Shown here one piece after another: positions 55,421 to 64,000 of a stretch of DNA of 64,000 nt. The translations under genes were made by a program, and so were the position numbers. Under the pieces are notes generated by a model. It did not search any database. It was not told where the DNA came from and was given only the letters and a program-made list of their open reading frames with translations. Origin of the DNA: Ectobius pallidus (taxonomy: Eukaryota > Arthropoda > Insecta > Blattodea > Ectobiidae); contig CAXKWD010000009.1 in assembly GCA_964059195.1 (NCBI GenBank), forward strand, positions 45,293,160-45,357,159. Reading direction: 5' to 3'. Position 1 is the first letter of the stretch; the number at the start of each line of letters is the position of its first letter.

Positions 55421-57979
55421 ATGTTATTGCGCAGCTTTCGTGTAATTCATTATAAAACTAAAGATATGGATCATAATACAGATATTTATGCAGAAAACTG
55501 CGGACAGGATATATTGTCACAGGGTGAGGATATAGATAATAATCAACCTTTGCAGGTAGCAGACGAAATACCAGTAGCGCTGCCCCTTGAAGGTCAAGCC
55601 CCCCAAATAATAACAATGAGTGAAATTCCTCAAGTTAATGTTAGCGAAGAACTTCCGCAAACAAACATCATAGCTATTCTAACACAATTGTCAAAGTCTG
55701 TAGAATCTATAAAAACTCAGCAAAATAACATGTCACAATCTGTAGAAGTTAATAAACAACAACAGAGTGATATTCTAAAATCTGTAGAATCCATTAAAAA
55801 TCAGCAACATAGCATGTCAGAATCAGTTGAAAATAAATTCACAGCTATTACTGCCTCTGCTAAAATTCAACAAAGTGAACTCTTAAAAACTGTAGAATCC
55901 AAATTCACTATCATGTCGGAGTCCGTAGAGTCACTTAAAATTCAGCAAAATAGTATGTCTGAAGCAGTTGAATCTAAATTTAATGCAATCAACACTTCAG
56001 TAGAATCTGTCAAGAAACAGCAACAAACTATGCTTAACTCAGTAAATGCTAAGATTAATGATTTAAATGCAGTGGTTGAAGTAGTCCAAGAGCAACAAAA
56101 TTCAATTGTACAAACCGTTGAGGAGAAATTAAAAAGTGTAAATAGTATTGCATCTAAAGAACTAACCACCAGTGTAAACAAACAAATAGGCCTAGTTCAG
56201 GATCAACTTCTAGACAAAATTGATTCTGTGAATGAATTAATTCACGATACTAAAGATGACTTAGATACTTTTTGTAATCAGTTACATCAGGTAGATAATA
56301 GATCTAGGGTTGCTGAAGATCTCCTTACAAGTATCTCAGATAATTTTTCGACCGTACGGAAAGGTATGGATGACAAATTTAAGCAACTAGAATGCGAGGT
56401 GCAGACTAACACTAATTATATTCAGGGTAACATTGACACCTTAAGTGATAAAGTTAAGCAAGTGCCTAATATTGTTGAAGATACCATTTTAATTAAGCAA
56501 AAGCTAACGGAAGTGGAACAAATTAAGCAAAAGCTAACTGATATGGAAAATAATTTCCAGAAATTACAAAATGAAAATAGATTTTCGCAAACAATGCACC
56601 ATCAGGTCCCCTGTAATCAGACTGACGACATCAATGCTGTGCAACTAACCACCAGAGCGCAAAGTCTTATTAATTCTTCCCCAATTCATGACATTTCGAA
56701 CTGTAGTAACAATAACGACAGTCATTCCAATGCGTCTCCGGAATTTTTGCAACGCATTGATGCGACAGTAAACAGGCAGGAATTGAACGTGAATGTTCAT
56801 ACAAATGAAAAGGTACAATCCCCATTACCTTCATTTATTGTCAATGAGATTCCATTACCTAAATATGCAGATTTGCAATCTCAGAATCCATTGCAATTTA
56901 TAAAAGAATTAGAAAATTACTTTGTATTGCGCGGTGTTCCAGAACGCCTAAAATTAATTATTGTGAAGTCTAGCCTACAAGGTAATTGTCAACCTTGGTT
57001 TGATATGTCATGTGATCAGGACATGCCATTTGAAATGTTTAAGCAAAGATTTTTAGATCATTTTTGGGACGTAAATCGTCAGTATCAAACAAGAATGAAT
57101 ATATCAGGAGGCAGATATAACCCCAAAGGTAGGTTATCGTACGCAGAGTACTTTATTCGATTAGCGCAGCAATCGAAATTGTTAAATCCTCCTTTGACAA
57201 CTCAAGAATTTTTGACTATTATACCTAAGCATTTCCCAATGAATGTTCGCGATGCTTTAATTGTTTCCAAATTAAGCACTTTTAGCGACACATTAGCATT
57301 GCTCAAAGCTTTATATGATCCGACTGATAAAGGTCAAGCTTCTGATAGAAATACCCAGGGTACCTTCAATCAGTATGATAAGCAATTGCCTAACTCGCAG
57401 GACGCCAGGAATAATTTTTCACGCGAGGGGAGCCAGGCACAAAGAATTTATACTGACGGCTACCAGCGTAGGCCTAATTCTAATCAGAACGCACCTAATG
57501 GTAATCAGAATGGACAAGGGTATGATAACAATTATGTTCAGAGAAATAATAACAATGATAGAAATAATCAACAGTATCATAACGGTAATCAGAATAGTAA
57601 CTCCCAACGTTATGACAACAGAGGAAATGGTAGGAGTAATTACCAAAATAACAATAACAATAATAATCATGGTTTCAGGAATAACAACCGTAATAATAAC
57701 CATAATTCCGGGAACAGAGATTCCCATACTATCAACTATATTCAGGTAGAAAACCAAGAGCAAGGCCAGAGAAATGATAATTCTCGCTCTCGCCAGAATA
57801 ACTCAAAGAATAAAAACAAACAGAGACGTAACCGTCGGAATTCAAATAATTCTGAGCGTGACCAAAATAGCGAAGGTGAAGGTCCTCCACCTGCCATGAA
57901 CGCTAACGCACAAGTTTTTAGACCCAGAAATACGTCTCGGTCAAGTAATAGACCTTCTACTAGTCAGCAGGAAAACTAG
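55421..57979 (+). CDS. Gag of the Ty3/gypsy element
   Basis: 852 codons from ATG 55421; ATG 55466 is an equally plausible start. Residues about 70-330 are a long coiled coil built from repeats of SVESIKxQQ type. About 470-640 is the retrotransposon Gag capsid domain (LPKYADLQSQNPLQFIKELE ... FKQRFLDHFWD). From about 660 the tail is Asn/Arg/Gln-rich and basic, without a CCHC knuckle, and may bind RNA by charge. It forms the particle. It ends TAG at 57977-57979, overlapping the pol frame. Confidence 0.9.
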   Translation: MLLRSFRVIHYKTKDMDHNTDIYAENCGQDILSQGEDIDNNQPLQVADEIPVALPLEGQAPQIITMSEIPQVNVSEELPQTNIIAILTQLSKSVESIKTQQNNMSQSVEVNKQQQSDILKSVESIKNQQHSMSESVENKFTAITASAKIQQSELLKTVESKFTIMSESVESLKIQQNSMSEAVESKFNAINTSVESVKKQQQTMLNSVNAKINDLNAVVEVVQEQQNSIVQTVEEKLKSVNSIASKELTTSVNKQIGLVQDQLLDKIDSVNELIHDTKDDLDTFCNQLHQVDNRSRVAEDLLTSISDNFSTVRKGMDDKFKQLECEVQTNTNYIQGNIDTLSDKVKQVPNIVEDTILIKQKLTEVEQIKQKLTDMENNFQKLQNENRFSQTMHHQVPCNQTDDINAVQLTTRAQSLINSSPIHDISNCSNNNDSHSNASPEFLQRIDATVNRQELNVNVHTNEKVQSPLPSFIVNEIPLPKYADLQSQNPLQFIKELENYFVLRGVPERLKLIIVKSSLQGNCQPWFDMSCDQDMPFEMFKQRFLDHFWDVNRQYQTRMNISGGRYNPKGRLSYAEYFIRLAQQSKLLNPPLTTQEFLTIIPKHFPMNVRDALIVSKLSTFSDTLALLKALYDPTDKGQASDRNTQGTFNQYDKQLPNSQDARNNFSREGSQAQRIYTDGYQRRPNSNQNAPNGNQNGQGYDNNYVQRNNNNDRNNQQYHNGNQNSNSQRYDNRGNGRSNYQNNNNNNNHGFRNNNRNNNHNSGNRDSHTINYIQVENQEQGQRNDNSRSRQNNSKNKNKQRRNRRNSNNSERDQNSEGEGPPPAMNANAQVFRPRNTSRSSNRPSTSQQEN

Positions 57980-60900
57980 TACGACATGCCCAAGATAGGC
58001 CGATTGCCGGCGTGTCAGAAGATAGTATTTGTAATCTCGAAAGGCCTAAAATAAATGATAATAACTCAGTACAAGAGGGAAATAAAACTGACATTGTGAG
58101 ATTTCAGGATGATGGTGAGCCTTGCAACCCGCCTATGATTTATGCAATATTATATGGCAAACAGTACTCTATAATATTAGACACTGGCTCAAGCATTAAT
58201 GCTTGTAATGAGAAATTCTTTAATACTCTTATTAGCGAAGGACATAAAATTATGGCCCTTCCTTGTTCTGGCATTCATTGTAAAACAGCTGTAGGCCAGT
58301 CTAAACAGCGCGTGACGTACCAGTGTATGTTACCACTTGAAATTGCAGGATTTAAATTAGAGTTGATATTTTTTGTTGTGCCTAGATTAGTAGTGGATAT
58401 AATATTGGGTTCGACTTCTTTTAATACGCTCAATGCTAGCCTGAATTTCGAATCTCAGTCATTGACATTCAATCGATCACCTGTGTGTATGGAAACACAA
58501 TTTATTACACAAAATAACATTGTAGCAGACCAACACATTACGCCATTGGAAAGGGAAGTTGTGGATGAATTATTTTTCGTTGAGTATATTCAACTTGATT
58601 TGTCGAGAGATATAAACATTGCGCATATTCAGGTGTTTGAACCTAGCGCTAGCGACCCCCTGGACGAGGTAGAGGACGCTGAACCTATATTTACAATGCA
58701 GACAGAAAATGCATTGAATTGCTATCCACTCCCTCCCGTACAAAGATTACCCTTGGCCGTACAGGTAGAATCCACGTCAATAGACGAACAGATTTGCAGG
58801 AAAGTTGACGAAGCGTATAATCTAACAAACCAACAGAGAATACAGTTGTACCGAGTTATCTGTAAAAACCAAGATACTTTCAACAGTGCCCCCGGCATTT
58901 GTAAATCTTATACACATAAATTGAAAGTATTAGATAACACGCCATTCAATCACAAGTCACGACCCATTCCACAAACTATAAAAGACAAAGTTGACGTAGA
59001 AATCCAGCGAATGTTAGCGGATGGCGTCATAGAGAGTGCCAACTCCTCTTTTTTAAATCCATTATGCATAGTTTTGAAAAAAGACGGCTCTGTACGAATT
59101 ACCCTGGATGCCCGGCAGCTGAACTCTCGGTGCGCACCGGACCACTATAGAACAGAATCTATTGATACACTATTAGGCAGAATATCGGGTGCAAAGTACC
59201 TCACCACCTTTGATCTTGTCAGTAGCTTTTTGCAAATTCCTCTACATGAAGACAGTAGAGATTATACAGCATTTTTATATTCTGGAAGGCAGTACAGGTG
59301 GACCCGCACTGCATTTGGAATTAGCTCATCAGGGAGTGCATTATTAAGGGCACTAGATATAATTTTTGGCGATACGTTGCAACCGCACGTAATAAACTAT
59401 GTCGATGATTACATTCTTTGCCATAATAATTTTGAACAGCATATAGCACACATAGATTATTTACTCTCTACCCTAAGGCAACATGGCCTAACTGTGAAAT
59501 TGAAAAAGAGTTTCTTTGCCAGGCAGGAGATAGCTTTTCTCGGGTATCTAATTTCGCCCGAAGGAATACGCATTAACCCTGAGAAAGTTGAAGCTATTCA
59601 AAGCATTAATAGGCCTAGAACAGTACGGCAATTAAAGAAATTTTTAGCTATATGTAATTACCAGTCTAGATTCGTAGCGACATACGCTAAAGAAATTGCG
59701 CCGCTAAGAGAACTTCTTAAGAAAGATGTCAAGTGGGCATGGACTGAGGAGAAAGATATAGCTTTTCAGAGAGTAAAAGATCTATTTTCAGAATCTATAA
59801 GACTAACATTCCCTAGAGATGATCTGCCGTACACAATTCAATGCGATGCGAGCTCTGTAGGCCTAGCGGCAATTCTAATGCAGGTAGACGAGAACAATGA
59901 GAAACGAATCATTGCTGTCACAGGACGTGGCACGACTGCAGCTGAGAGCCGCATGTATATATCAGAACTTGAAATATCTGCAGCATTTATGGCTGTACAG
60001 AAGTTCAGACAATATATTTTTGGTAAGAAAATATACTTGCAGACTGATCATATGTCATTGTCATTTATTAAGAAATGCAAATTAACTTCATCACGTCTGG
60101 CAAGATATATTCATGAATTGTGTGCTTATGACATAACTATCACCCACATTAAGGGGGACACAAACATTTTTTCAGATATAGTTTCTCGTAACCCTCCAAA
60201 CACAGGCAAAATTAATGCTACAGGAGATAAAGACTTTGTTATTATGTATAACTTGCAGGAAGACAAGTACAAGGTAACGAAGAAATTAAGAGACCTTTCG
60301 AGATTGCAAATAACTGACACTGCACTATATACTTTGAGACAGAATGCCCCATTGTTGAATGAAAACACAACAGGACCACTAGCTATCAAAGATGATATCC
60401 TGTATAAATTTGATAGAAATAAGAATGTCTGGAAATCCTATATTCCACAAAGCATTGAGAAAGACATTATTATGGGTTTTCACCTAAGATTAGGGCATGC
60501 TGGTTCAGACAAATTAATTCTTACTATTGGAAGCCAATTTTATATCAAACATTTAGCTAAGAAAGTAAGACAGTTGTTATCTGCATGTGAGATGTGCTTA
60601 AAGGCTAAATGTATGAACGTGAGATATGACAATAACCCGCAAGCGATCATTTCAGATGGAGTTAATTCCCTGGTGACGGCGGACTGTCATGGGCCCCTTC
60701 CGGTATCTCAGTTCGGATTTAAACACTTATTTGTGATGTACGATATCTTTTCTAAATACATAAAGATTTATCCACTGAAAAGCATTACAACTAAAGCATG
60801 CTTGGATAAAGTACTAAATCACTACATCCCAAATCACGGTAGGATGGCAAGACTCCTTACTGACAATGCATCTATCTACTCTTCTAAAATTTGGAACAAA

Positions 60901-61491
60901 ACACTAGAAGAACATGGGATTAAAGCCTTGCATACAAGCAGATTCAACCCAGAATCGAACCCAACTGAAAGAATGATGCGTGAAATAGGGAATTTCTTCC
61001 GCATTTTCTGTCATAAGAACAACAAGTCATGGTACAAATACTGCCAGATTGTTGAAGACTTACTCAATAACACAGTCAATGAAATTACTCAGGTCTCGCC
61101 TAGACAGCTGATGCTTGGAGATAAACCGCCGCCTTTGTTTGCAAACATCCCAGAGGTTGTTGACAAGAATGTCCCCTCAATGGAACAGGCTGACTTGTGT
61201 AGAAATGCTTACCTGCGAATGCTTTCACGAGCAAAAAAAAGAAAACAGAGAGCAAAAAGGTATAAAAAGAAATGGACCCCAGTCATAGGTACCAAGGTCT
61301 TAGTTCGTAATCACCAATTATCTAACATGATTAAAGGCATTAATCATAGAATGCAATTGAAGTTTATTGGTCCTTACACTATCACTAGACAATTTGGAGA
61401 TCACACCTATGAACTGACATGTACAAAAAAGAATAAGGTTCGAGGAATTTTCCATAAACAAGCTTTGAGACCATTCAAAGAACTTGAATGA
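57964..61491 (+). CDS. Pol: protease, RT, RNase H, integrase
   Basis: Open from 57964 in the -1 frame relative to gag; the first start-like codon is GTG 58012. Numbered from there: protease DTGS at 57-60; RT with DGSVRITLDARQLN and the YVDD active site near 463; RNase H with CDASSVG near 610 and TDH near 678. The integrase has an HHCC finger (HLRLGHAG ... CEMC near 823-860) and D-D-E residues in ADCHGP, LTDNAS and NPTERMM (about 890, 950, 984). A C-terminal basic region follows. No stop or frameshift. It makes and integrates the cDNA. Confidence 0.93.
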   Translation, partial: SAGKLVRHAQDRPIAGVSEDSICNLERPKINDNNSVQEGNKTDIVRFQDDGEPCNPPMIYAILYGKQYSIILDTGSSINACNEKFFNTLISEGHKIMALPCSGIHCKTAVGQSKQRVTYQCMLPLEIAGFKLELIFFVVPRLVVDIILGSTSFNTLNASLNFESQSLTFNRSPVCMETQFITQNNIVADQHITPLEREVVDELFFVEYIQLDLSRDINIAHIQVFEPSASDPLDEVEDAEPIFTMQTENALNCYPLPPVQRLPLAVQVESTSIDEQICRKVDEAYNLTNQQRIQLYRVICKNQDTFNSAPGICKSYTHKLKVLDNTPFNHKSRPIPQTIKDKVDVEIQRMLADGVIESANSSFLNPLCIVLKKDGSVRITLDARQLNSRCAPDHYRTESIDTLLGRISGAKYLTTFDLVSSFLQIPLHEDSRDYTAFLYSGRQYRWTRTAFGISSSGSALLRALDIIFGDTLQPHVINYVDDYILCHNNFEQHIAHIDYLLSTLRQHGLTVKLKKSFFARQEIAFLGYLISPEGIRINPEKVEAIQSINRPRTVRQLKKFLAICNYQSRFVATYAKEIAPLRELLKKDVKWAWTEEKDIAFQRVKDLFSESIRLTFPRDDLPYTIQCDASSVGLAAILMQVDENNEKRIIAVTGRGTTAAESRMYISELEISAAFMAVQKFRQYIFGKKIYLQTDHMSLSFIKKCKLTSSRLARYIHELCAYDITITHIKGDTNIFSDIVSRNPPNTGKINATGDKDFVIMYNLQEDKYKVTKKLRDLSRLQITDTALYTLRQNAPLLNENTTGPLAIKDDILYKFDRNKNVWKSYIPQSIEKDIIMGFHLRLGHAGSDKLILTIGSQFYIKHLAKKVRQLLSACEMCLKAKCMNVRYDNNPQAIISDGVNSLVTADCHGPLPVSQFGFKHLFVMYDIFSKYIKIYPLKSITTKACLDKVLNHYIPNHGRMARLLTDNASIYSSKIWNKTLEEHGIKALHTSRFNPESNPTERMMREIGNFFRIFCHKNNKSWYKYCQIVEDLLNNTVNEITQVSPRQLMLGDKPPPLFANIPEVVDKNVPSMEQADLCRNAYLRMLSRAKKRKQRAKRYKKKWTPVIGTKVLVRNHQLSNMIKGINHRMQLKFIGPYTITRQFGDHTYELTCTKKNKVRGIFHKQALRPFKELE
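57970..57979 (+). promoter_or_regulatory. Gag-pol -1 frameshift region
   Basis: Gag ends GAA AAC TAG, and the pol frame, one base back, is open only from 57964. Any -1 shift must therefore occur in 16 bases. GGAAAAC before the stop resembles but does not equal a canonical X-XXY-YYZ heptamer. Confidence 0.5.
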
Positions 61492-62317
61492 ATTCTGTGT
61501 ACAGTAGGCTACTGCCAGCCATGAACCCTGTTTATTTATTTTTGTTATTGCTCACTCATTTAAGATATGCCATTTATTAATGCATATTAATAGTAATTTT
61601 CTTTAGCATGTTTTCATCACATGACATACGTCATAGAAACAGACTAATAATTATATATTTTTATGGTATGATACAAATTTTTGTAATGTATATTGTATGC
61701 AATTATTGTATGATAACATATATGTGTGTACATCATGAGTACAATATTTTACAATAATGGGTTAAGAACAATTGAACTTTCAAGAAAGACACCCATATAT
61801 AAATATCGATATATGTATATAATTCTACTATATTTTGGTATAACAACCAAGCGTTTACTAAACAGTGAAGTGATATAAACAGTGATTTTTTTTTGAAGAC
61901 AGAGACTTACTATGTATTTTTTTTTACAATGTATATTTTACTATTTTATCTCAATAATTTTTCTATGAACACTCATAAATAGTGCAAAGAAATCAATATT
62001 AAGAAAATTCTTAATATCAGGTACTTATATATTTTTACATATAAACATTCAGTACTATTTAATTATTATTATTAATTATGATTGATATCAAATAATTTTT
62101 TTCTTTTCATATAATCTATTTGATTTTTCGTTACATATATTCAATGTTGATGACAGAATGAAACAATCTTTTATATGATTTTACATATTATAATGTTAAG
62201 GTATGACTTTATGTGAAATTTGGTAATTTTTCACGTGTGATTTTTTCACGCGAGGGTCATCAAAATCTAAAGTTGTTCTTTTTGCAGGCGAACAATTTAT
62301 ATTTCGCTGCAGGCATA
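61492..62317 (+). other. Non-coding region between pol and the 3' LTR
   Basis: 826 bp, very AT-rich, without an envelope-like frame. The bases just before the LTR (CGCTGCAGGCATA) are not a clear polypurine tract, which is unusual for a recent element. Confidence 0.7.
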
Positions 62318-63351
62318 TGAAACTGTATATATATATATACATATATATCCATAGGTAATTAATATCATAACTTTAAGAGTACATACTAAACAATATTATA
62401 ACAGAATGTTGGAAGAGTTTGCAAGACCAACCCTTTAGCCAGGAGATTGAAATTTACACACTAATCTTTTTAACAATACGAAGTCACAAGTAATAACCAC
62501 TCAAGCGAAACTTCGCATTTCTAAAGATCTCAGCTAGAAGTCCTGAAAGTGGACTTTCCTAAGATGTTCAACTTAGCTAAAGTCACGAAAGTTGTATATT
62601 AGAAAACTGTCACAAACCTAATTGAAATTCTCAGAAATAAGGCAATTGACCTGAGTGGCTTTTCCAGTAGGACGTTCCAAGTCCGTCTCACTCACACCAA
62701 AAGGTGATGACGTGGACAAATGAAAATTCACTTAAAATATTTCAACCAATAATAACTTATTAAGAGTATGGAGAAGGGAGGATAGTTTACGCCCTTCTGA
62801 CAGAGCTACAGAGAGACCTAGCTAAAACTAACATAACTTGCTTCATATCCTCCGCCGAGGATACACGGGTATTTTTCTAAGGCTATTATGGCAAGATAGC
62901 ACCTAGGAGTATATCTACATTAAAGTAACAATGTAGTAGATATAATAACTTTTAAACAGAGTGTCTTTTGTATAAGCTGTTTTGTAACTTTTATTCTGTG
63001 TTCTGTTAAAACTTTCGACGTACTTTGAATTGTTGAATAAATCATCGAAATTCCTTTTAACACTATCAATTAGTATCATTGTGTGAGAGCATGTATGGAG
63101 ACGAAATACCTAAATTCCTATTACAGTCAACTTTCAGAGGTATTTTGTCCTATACGAACTGGAACCAGCTAAAACACGCCCGAGATCTCATGCGATTCCT
63201 GGACTACGTCATCTCTACAAGATCAACATCAAAGGTATGGACCAAGGAATATTAACCTTCACATGGACCTTCGATCCTATCCTTTTGGCGCCCATTAACC
63301 GAATTCCATTCAGATGAACGTTTCCCAGCTACCGACCCAGTTTCCGTTACA
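62318..63351 (+). repeat. 3' LTR
   Basis: 1034 bp, the same length and nearly the same sequence as the 5' LTR. AATAAA at 63036-63041. Confidence 0.95.
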
Positions 63352-63355
63352 GTTG

Positions 63356-64000
63356 TATATGGGTATTCTGAGGTGTAGAATCCAAGTTTTCCAATTCGAG
63401 AACCTTGTGCTAACTTCAGGGCAGCCGAAAAACCCCGAAATTTTGGGGCTTTTTTCAATGTTTTCCTTATAACTCCTAAATAACGCGTTTTATCTGAAAA
63501 TACTCTATTATAAAAATTAAAGGGCAATAAATTTGCTACAATTTTCACTGTTTAAACGTTTTAAAAGTCGAATATGTACCGAGATATGGAGCTTCTTAGT
63601 TTCGAGTTATTTTTCAAAATATTGAAAAACTGCAAAAAATGCAGGATTTTTCCTAGTAACTTTCATCTTTCAATATTGCTATATGAATAACGTTCAGTAA
63701 CCTACACAATAGAAACTCCACCCTTAATGAGATGTTCTTTTCAGAATAAAGAACACAATTCTCGATGTATAAAAATGAATATTATAAAAATGTATAATAC
63801 ATGTAATGACATGTGGCTATATTAAGTGCAAAATATGTAAATTATTACAAATTAGTCATTCATATTAATTCATAAAAGCCTTGATCTCTTTGGTTCCAAT
63901 GGCAAGTCGACATCATCTCTCAGTGATTCCTCTTCCTCCTTAGCAATGATCTCATGACGTCATCCTCCTCGTCGCACTCAATGTCTGTGTCTTCCTCATT
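63356..64000. other. Right edge: possible transposon end with acidic minus-strand frame
   Basis: The sequence after the LTR element is AT-rich. On the minus strand 63870-64000 encodes acidic stretches in two frames (EEDTDIECDEEDDV; then EIIAKEEEESLRDDVDLP ending in a stop near 63873). These look like one C-terminal tail broken by a frameshift and cut by the window edge. The CXC protein at 27244-28320 also ends in an acidic tail close to its inverted repeat, so a related element is possible but unproven. Confidence 0.3.

Larger units (their letters stand above)
53931..63351 (+). mobile_element. Ty3/gypsy LTR retrotransposon, nearly intact
   Basis: 9421 bp with two 1034-bp LTRs starting TG and ending CA. 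GTTG flanks both ends (53927-53930, 63352-63355), a 4-bp target duplication. Gag and Pol are long and open. Long LTRs, a 4-bp duplication and a Gag with an extended N-terminus suggest an Osvaldo-like lineage, but that is inference. No envelope gene is seen between pol and the 3' LTR. Confidence 0.93.

Noticed and set aside
57315..57763. Frames overlapping the Asn-rich end of Gag on both strands
   Set aside because: Shadows of the AAT/AAC-rich codons (poly-Ile/Thr); gag is the supported frame.
61492..62317. Possible envelope gene
   Set aside because: No open frame of useful length, signal peptide or transmembrane segment in this AT-rich gap.

Overview
The window looks like insect nuclear DNA, probably from a large, repeat-rich polyneopteran genome such as a cockroach. 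It is AT-rich and has spliced exons with GT/AG borders, a tRNA-derived SINE, and dense nested remnants of nearly every transposon class. The cockroach suggestion is my recollection of similar non-LTR and SINE sequences, not a search result. Nothing here looks bacterial.

The only host gene I can support runs right to left on the minus strand, with its exons buried between transposons. A Ser/Pro-rich exon (39134-39296) ends in phase 0. Two later exons (23948-24058 and 4133-4237) both start in phase 0. Each encodes a C-X2-C-X12-H-X3-C zinc finger followed within a few residues by a stop. Layout and spacing match the C-terminus of NEMO/IKK-gamma (Kenny in flies), the ubiquitin-binding scaffold of NF-kB/IMD immune signalling. 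They look like mutually exclusive terminal exons giving two different C-terminal zinc fingers. About 35 kb of transposons fill the introns.

Transposon layout, left to right. 134-590: SINE. 7.5-10.4 kb: broken non-LTR element. 10.6-11.1 kb: Helitron end and hAT end. 11.27-17.36 kb: Ty1/copia element split by an apparently intact minus-strand non-LTR element (13071-16945) whose ORF1/ORF2 junction carries two tandem -1 slippery heptamers. 17.89-19.95 kb: a (GGT)n tract split by an R1-like 3' end. 20.5-21.2 kb: satellite-like repeat with a MITE. 24.6-26.0 kb: Penelope and BEL/Pao fragments and a tRNA-like gene. 26.59-29.59 kb: DNA element with about 440-500 bp terminal inverted repeats, carrying a degenerate CXC-domain gene. 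32.1-33.1 kb: Myb/SANT-like gene. 33.2-34.5 and 40.0-42.5 kb: two copies of one repeat, each with a Helitron at the same site. 34.6-38.0 kb: hAT containing a THAP-bearing TTAA element. 43.0-46.6 kb: non-LTR element split by a hAT with perfect 8-bp duplications. 47.19-51.0 kb: EN-RT-RNase H non-LTR element. 53.93-63.35 kb: nearly intact Ty3/gypsy element with twin 1034-bp LTRs.

Several insertions are proven inside the window, because an empty copy of the same target or a target-site duplication is also present.
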